Shown here: positions 58,921-64,000 of the stretch, one piece after another | How the letters are laid out: the number at the start of each line of letters is the position of its first letter | Position numbering within the stretch: position 1 is the stretch's first letter | Assembly (NCBI RefSeq): GCF_958979055.1 | Contig: NC_084888.1 | Coordinates: 29,564,804-29,628,803, forward strand | Source: Alnus glutinosa | Lineage: Eukaryota; Streptophyta; Magnoliopsida; Fagales; Betulaceae | DNA: 64,000 nt | Reading direction: 5' to 3' | Position numbers and translations under genes: made by a program | The notes under the pieces: model-generated | Told to the model about the DNA's origin: nothing | What the model saw: the letters and a program-made list of their open reading frames with translations, nothing else | The model's database searches: none

Positions 58921-60571
58921 TGATGCTCTGCTCAACAGTATTGCCTCTGTTCCTTTTTCCTTTCCTCATTCTTTTCATGTTTGCATTCAAATGGCACCAT
59001 CTCCCTGCTTTAGGCTGCCAAGTGAAGTCAATCTTCTATTTTACTAATGGTTGACATTTTCTGTAGCTCAACTTATTTGCATTTTTTTGAACATGAACCT
59101 TTCTTATATAGTTAGTATATTTTGTTGTAATGCGATCAATGATTTAGCAAGTGTAATTCATTTATGAATTTTTTTTATCATGATCTATCTCTATAATGAC
59201 AAATTCATTTTTCTTTTTTAATTGATACATAGATTTTGAGATTGATGAGAATCTAGATAATATGCCAGTATCTTCTAGGCGTGATGAATGCTATTTGTAG
59301 CATTTGCTAGGTATTGGACGACCCAAGGAAGATGAATTAGTTTTTGGTAGCCTTTAAAAATCTCCTTTTTCTCCATTTCTTGTAGGATTTTAATGAATGG
59401 CCTGATTGTTTTTCATTTGGTAATTATGTTGGAGAGACATTTATCACCATGTAAATAACAGGAACTTCAGTTTGTCAAAGTGGTAGTATGTTATTTCTGT
59501 ACAAATTGGACCTAAAAACTGTATTTTGAGCAATGAAAATATCTATCCTAGAAATGGGAAAATTTGCTCCATGGGAGCAGGAAGAAAGAAACATGACACA
59601 ACAACTACATATTTGCATGATTGAGATCACAACAATTACTTGCTCGAATTGTTAGCAGTTTGTGCAGGTAATGTGAAAGACTTCGTATGGGACTCACATG
59701 TCCAAATAAATTTTGAGCTAATCATATACTCGGGTAGGTGGGTGTTATACAAGATTTCTCACATTACCTACTCAAATCGCTAGCAATTCAGGCAAAAAGT
59801 TGTGGATTCTTATCCGGTTTTGCATGTGTGCTGCTGGCAGTGAACTAGAAGCAATTCAGCAGCGAGTTTGCTTGGATTGTTGTTGGTGTGTTTGGCGTTG
59901 CATCTCTGTCCAAGCTGTAACACTCAGTTACGAGAAGTTGGAAAACTTGATAACTGAAATATGTTGGAAAACTTGATAACTGAACTATCAAGGCATTTTC
60001 AAAGCGATTGAACCCAAAGATTGCTCTGAAAAACTATCTCGTTTAGTAACGGTTTTGAAAGAAAAAAAATTCTGTTAACAAAACGAAAAATACATTTTTC
60101 AAAACACATCACTTTTCAAAAATAGACCCTCCAAGATAATATTTCTTACCTATTTTTTATAAATATTTCTCGTTTTATATTACATCTAACACTTTCTAAA
60201 AAAAAAAAAACACTTTTATTCAAACCAAGTGGGCTCATTAAAGAGGAAGATGAAAAAATTGTCAATGTTTTATATAGGGATAATTGCACTATTGGTCCCT
60301 GTAATATGTTATAATTATTTTTCACTCCTTATAATTTAAAAAGTTCATGGGAAGTCCTTGTAGTTAGTAATAATTACAAATCGATTATTGAAATTAAATT
60401 CCGTTAAAAATTTTAACAAATTCTATCAAATGCCATGTCAATACCACGTGTCGCTGTCTATCTTAATAAAATCAGTTAATTAGTAGGACTTTTGTTTTAT
60501 TTCTTTGTGTGTTCGCTTGTTTTCAGGAATAAGGTTTTTAGAAAAGGAGAGGCAAAAAAGCGAAAATTATT
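58921..60571. other. GET3 3' flank and intergenic DNA
   Basis: The GET3 3' UTR probably covers the first 200-300 bp. The rest has no recognisable gene. Sequence at about 60279-60480 (GATAATTGCACTATTGGTCCC..) has the form of a common dispersed repeat. Confidence 0.5.
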
Positions 60572-60579
60572 TGTTGAGA

Positions 60580-60612
<33 letters not shown>

Positions 60613-60652
60613 ACCTTAATCTGGCGCCTTAGACCAACTCGGCCATCTCAAC
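60572..60652 (-). tRNA. tRNA-Leu (anticodon AAG)
   Basis: 81-nt gene on the minus strand. Acceptor stem GTTGAGA pairs with TCTCAAC, discriminator A. The anticodon stem CCAGA/TCTGG encloses the loop TTAAGGT, giving anticodon AAG. A long variable arm (GTCCGAAAGGGC region) marks a class II leucine tRNA. The T arm GTGGG-TTCAAAT-CCCAC is intact and internal promoter boxes A (TGGCCGAGTTGG) and B (GGTTCAAATCC) are present. There is no intron. A T-rich terminator follows on the minus strand (TTTTCGCTTTTTT). Confidence 0.97.
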
Positions 60653-60754
60653 GTTGTTGTAATAAAATTGTTCAAATTAATTATATATCTATGTTACCGC
60701 CAAGATAAGTAAAAATTTATATATAATGCTTTATAGAGAGACATTTCATACAAC

Positions 60755-60794
60755 GTTGAGATGGCCGAGTTGGTCTAAGGCGCCAGATTAAGGT

Positions 60795-60827
<33 letters not shown>

Positions 60828-60835
60828 TCTCAACA
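60755..60835 (+). tRNA. tRNA-Leu (anticodon AAG), inverted duplicate
   Basis: 81-nt gene on the + strand, apparently identical to the minus-strand copy at 60572-60652, with the same stems, anticodon loop TTAAGGT and variable arm. The two 5' ends face each other across 102 bp. Downstream, CTCTTTTGGCTGTTTTTTT supplies the T-run terminator for RNA polymerase III. Similarity of both 3' flanks (ATTTGTTGAG..AAAAGGAGA-type) shows that more than the tRNA was duplicated. Confidence 0.97.
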
Positions 60836-61033
60836 AATAACTCTTTTGGCTGTTTTTTTGCCTTCTCCTTTTCTAAATAAAGGCTGGTTTTTTTTTTTTT
60901 TTCCTTTTTTTTCTCTCTCATTTAAATCAATCCGATACACAGACTGTTCTTAACAAATCTTGCAACTTACTTTTTTTTTTTTTTTTTTTTTTATCATTTT
61001 AAAAAGTGAGGGAAGGGAGGCTGTTTTCGACGG
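60836..61033. other. Short spacer with T runs
   Basis: T-rich spacer between the tRNA gene and a hAT-like element, with T runs at about 60888 and 60971-60992. Confidence 0.6.
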
Positions 61034-61736
61034 TAGGGGTGGCAATTTTAGTTCATGAGTTGGGTTTGTGTCATGTTGAGCTATATCTGTATACAATTAT
61101 ATGAGTTAACCCGAATCCAACTTATTTTTATTAAATGGGTCAAATCTCATCAACCCTTGACAAGACTCGTTTAAATAAATGGGTGACATGATACAAACCC
61201 CATAACCTGCTTAATAAACCAATCGTGCTAGGTTAATCTAAGCACGACCAGTTTCAACTTGTTTAATAACATAAATGGGTTAAATTTATCCAAATATTTT
61301 GTATGACTTCATTAACAAAATTTCATATCTTATAAACATAAATTATTTAATTATACAAATTCAATTATCCATAACCATAATTCATAAATATAACCAAACT
61401 TCTTAACAAAATATCCAATCAAAATAATATTACAATCCAATAAAGTTCATCTACATAAAAAGAAAATAACATCAATAAAGAAAATAATATTAAAATTCAA
61501 CAGAAAACATGATAAAGCTTACTTACCAAGCATCAACATTAAAATGAGAAAGTAAAATTTATATGGGTTAAATAGATGGAGTTAAAATGTAAATGAAATT
61601 TATAAGGGTTATGTGGGTCAAATATGGGGGTTGACTCGATTTGACTTAAATTTGATTACACTAAATCCCTAACCCTGCTAATTTTGTGTCGCGCTCATAT
61701 TGAGTTTGTAGATCATGTCAAAAATTGACCATCCTA
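61034..61736. mobile_element. hAT-like non-autonomous element (703 bp)
   Basis: Starts TAGGGGTGGCAATTTTAG and ends GTCAAAAATTGACCATCCTA, inverse TAGGATGGTCAATTTTT. Subterminal GGGTTTGTGTCATG and TTTTGTGTCGCGCTC blocks place it with the other three copies. The 8-bp duplication is not recognisable, so this copy is older. Confidence 0.75.
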
Positions 61737-62346
61737 AACTTTTGAGTTTTGAAAGTAATTTTTCTTCTTGGTTATTGTCTTTCTTAAGAGTTAAAATGCC
61801 GCCTAATGTATAAATTAACATGAATTACAAATTTTGGTAATTATAAGTATGTATCAATTAAAATTTAAGGAAAATTACAATTTATCCTCCCAAATTACCT
61901 CTTAATTTGTAATGTCTTTCAAAAACTTTTAATTTTTGCAATATACACTCCTTAACTACCAAAGCAGTTACAATGTCTCTCTTTTGTACCCCAAATAACA
62001 AAAACACCCTTGCATAGGATAACAAAAAAACAAACAAAAAGACAAAAGGACCAAATGACAAAAAGACAAAATAAAATGGAAAAATCTGAAAAATGACCCA
62101 CATTTGGCCGTGGGTCACTGCATCTTTTGGCTTTTGTTTTCTTCATAATTTTGGTTTTTTTTTTTTTTTTTTTTTTTGGGAATACTTTCATTTATTTCTT
62201 ATGTATTTTTGTTTTTTTTTTCCCAAGTTGTCTTCTTTCTTCTTCTTCTTCTTCTTTTTTTTTTTTTTTTTCGGGTTTTTGAAAATTTTATCTTATACAT
62301 GATATTTTTGTTATTTTGAGTTGTGGAACATTGCAACCCTTTTGAT

Positions 62347-62383
<37 letters not shown>

Positions 62384-63088
62384 GATAAGTAAATTATTTG
62401 TTGATGTTGAGAGAAAAAAATTGGACCATTTCTCGATTTACTTGTGTCACCCTTCTGATAGTTAAGCATGATATATTGCTAAAATTAAAAGTTTAGTAAA
62501 AGCATTAAAAATTGAGTAGTAATTTGAAAGGAATAAATATAATTCCCCTAAAAACTATTGAGCTACACATAGGAACTTGGCAAAGGATTAAAGGAAAGAG
62601 CTCTTATCCATCCCTGCAGCCCTAATCAAGGTTAATACCCACATTGACAACTTAGAAGTTAAAATACTGATACCAAAACTCTTGGAAAAGATCAAAGTGC
62701 GCAATAGGTTGTAATGCTTCTTTGAGCAGAGTGCACTCGATTTGGCAACGGACAATATATATGCAGATTAGACTCCAAAATTTTTCTATCTTTTGTCATG
62801 AGGAATTCAAATTTACACAAGTTAAAACAATATAGTCTTTTCTCATTCAAAATGAATATTAAAAGAACATTGCAATTCATCTAGGAAAATGGAGAAGTAC
62901 ATGGACACAAAGCCAAAAGTTGAATTTAAACAGACATAAGAAAACAACAAAAACTTTCATCACTTTCCTGAATGCTTCAATAATGTATAGAAACAAAGTA
63001 CAAAAAAAAAGGTTAGGATGCCAAAACTCTAAGAATCTCACAATAACAATTGCATTATCATATAGTACACAACACAATCATCTAGATG
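61737..63088. other. Intergenic DNA with long T runs
   Basis: Contains T runs at about 62156-62177, 62212-62221, 62255-62271 and 62349-62380 and a CTT repeat near 62233. No gene recognised. The right end is the 3' flank of URM1, which is transcribed on the minus strand. Confidence 0.55.
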
Positions 63089-63736
63089 CTATCCACCATG
63101 CAATGTTGAAATGAAAACCACCACATCCTTCTCTTCTAGGGTTGTATCAAGCTGCCCACTTAGCTCCCAATCACAATCATTCACAAGGACCAGAACACCA
63201 GGTCTCCTGCAAGACAAGAAAACCGCTACATGTTAACAAGGATGTTATGATGATAGATCACATTGGTCATCTTATGACTTCCACACTCGATTGTGTTTGG
63301 TTGGTCGAGGATGCAATTTTCTCCAGATATTCACCTTTTTCACCTTACCAATCTTCTTCTCCTTAAAAGTGTTATTAATCACTAAACTAGCAATTATTAG
63401 AATTGCATAATCTAGGAGTGTATGTGCACAGTCACCTTCAAAATGAAAAATTAGAAGCTGATTTAAACTTACACAGAGTCTCCTTTCATGAACATCTCAG
63501 GCCTCTCCTTGATCAAATTGTTTCGGACCCAACAGAGCAACTCTTTCATGGTTAACTGACACACACAAAGAAAAACATATTGTTGCTAACCACATATATT
63601 AAAAAGCATATCTCACATTTTATGCTTTTCTGGAATCATTTGTTAGAAGTAGAAATTTACCTTCTCTGCACCATTTTGTACATCAACATCGACATTATGG
63701 ACCTTTACAGAGTCACAAAGAAGCTCTAATCCCCCA
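63089..63736 (-). CDS. URM1: Ubiquitin-related modifier 1 (URM1), last three exons; 5' exon outside window
   Basis: Three exons on the minus strand: 63736-63661, 63555-63473 and 63206-63089, with GT-AG borders and matching phases. They encode [17 protein letters not shown], then [20 protein letters not shown], then [22 protein letters not shown] and the end [10 protein letters not shown] followed by TAG at 63091-63089. URM1 is a beta-grasp sulfur carrier: its C-terminal Gly-Gly is thiocarboxylated and donates sulfur for thiolation of the wobble uridine of cytosolic tRNAs, and it can also be conjugated to proteins. The C-terminal diglycine is intact. The missing first exon should encode about nine residues ending in FGG-like sequence; 63737-64000 does not contain it. 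Confidence 0.95.
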
Positions 63737-64000
63737 CTGCCAAGACAGTAACATTGCATCCACATAAGAAATAAGGTGTACAGAAAGATTAAAAGTATCC
63801 AATCATGTACAGTGTAATAATGAACATGATAAAAAAAATAAAATCATGTTCATTAAAGGATGCCAATATGAAACTTAACCCACTACAGTCCAGCAGCACT
63901 TGAAAAATCTCTAATAAAAATAAAATTTAAATTTTTTTTTTTTTTAAAAAAAAAAAGCCTCAATAAGAGAGCCAGATCAAAGAACCCACATCTTTTACTA
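63737..64000 (-). other. URM1 first intron, continuing past the window edge
   Basis: The reading stops at the acceptor site at 63737-63739 (CAG on the minus strand). I could not find an ATG-containing exon ending in a phase-compatible donor within the remaining 264 bp, so these bases are taken as intron 1. Confidence 0.65.

Noticed and set aside
60572..60835. Anticodon read as TAA
   Set aside because: TTAAGGT is the seven-base anticodon loop; positions 34-36 are AAG, so the isoacceptor is Leu-AAG.
63142..63366. Plus-strand open frame overlapping URM1 exon
   Set aside because: It is antisense to a well-supported exon and has no domain of its own.

Overview
This is nuclear DNA of an angiosperm, very probably a eudicot and plausibly a woody species. 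The genes have many introns with GT-AG borders, the intergenic DNA is AT-rich, and there are plant-type LTR retrotransposons primed by initiator-Met tRNA, L1-type LINEs, MITEs, a CACTA end and long AT, CA and CT microsatellites. I cannot name the species. Four protein genes and two tRNA genes are convincing; almost everything else is transposon-derived.

Layout. 1-5685: a Ty3/gypsy-like LTR retrotransposon (5' LTR cut by the window edge) whose pol region is replaced by pieces of host genes, including an intronless, deleted CTP synthase fragment and a PIP5K fragment. A 1.77-kb hAT-like element with 8-bp target duplications is nested in its gag. 5936-11691: a complete non-autonomous Ty1/copia-like element with ~1.09-kb LTRs, CCTAC target duplications, a gag ORF with two zinc knuckles and no pol; its LTRs carry a dense cluster of CGTCCGGACG palindromes. 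14753-15094: a small single-exon LysM membrane protein gene. 15.1-27.6 kb: intergenic DNA with several MITE families, nested inverted repeats, a CACTA terminus, and a TIR element carrying a CA/AT microsatellite and a minisatellite.

27700-36914 (+): a ten-exon SPX-MFS (PHT5/VPT-type) vacuolar phosphate transporter gene, 701 codons, with a TRIM-like element and a tandem duplication in intron 6. 37.4-44.8 kb: small LTR-like repeats inside a large imperfect tandem duplication (38193-40418 and 40419-44811). 45-48.3 kb: fold-back elements and a non-LTR retroelement with an 18-bp target duplication, itself interrupted by a hAT MITE.

49246-58920 (+): a seven-exon GET3/ArsA ATPase gene, 357 codons, whose third intron holds a degenerate ~5-kb L1-type LINE that in turn holds a MITE. 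60572-60652 (-) and 60755-60835 (+): two apparently identical tRNA-Leu(AAG) genes arranged head to head as an inverted duplication. 63089-63736 (-): the last three exons of URM1; the first exon is outside the window.

The genes are unrelated in function (phosphate storage, tail-anchored protein insertion, tRNA decoding, sulfur carrier for tRNA thiolation), although URM1 and tRNA-Leu both concern translation. Nothing here suggests a gene cluster. The most unusual object is the gene-capturing retrotransposon at the left end.
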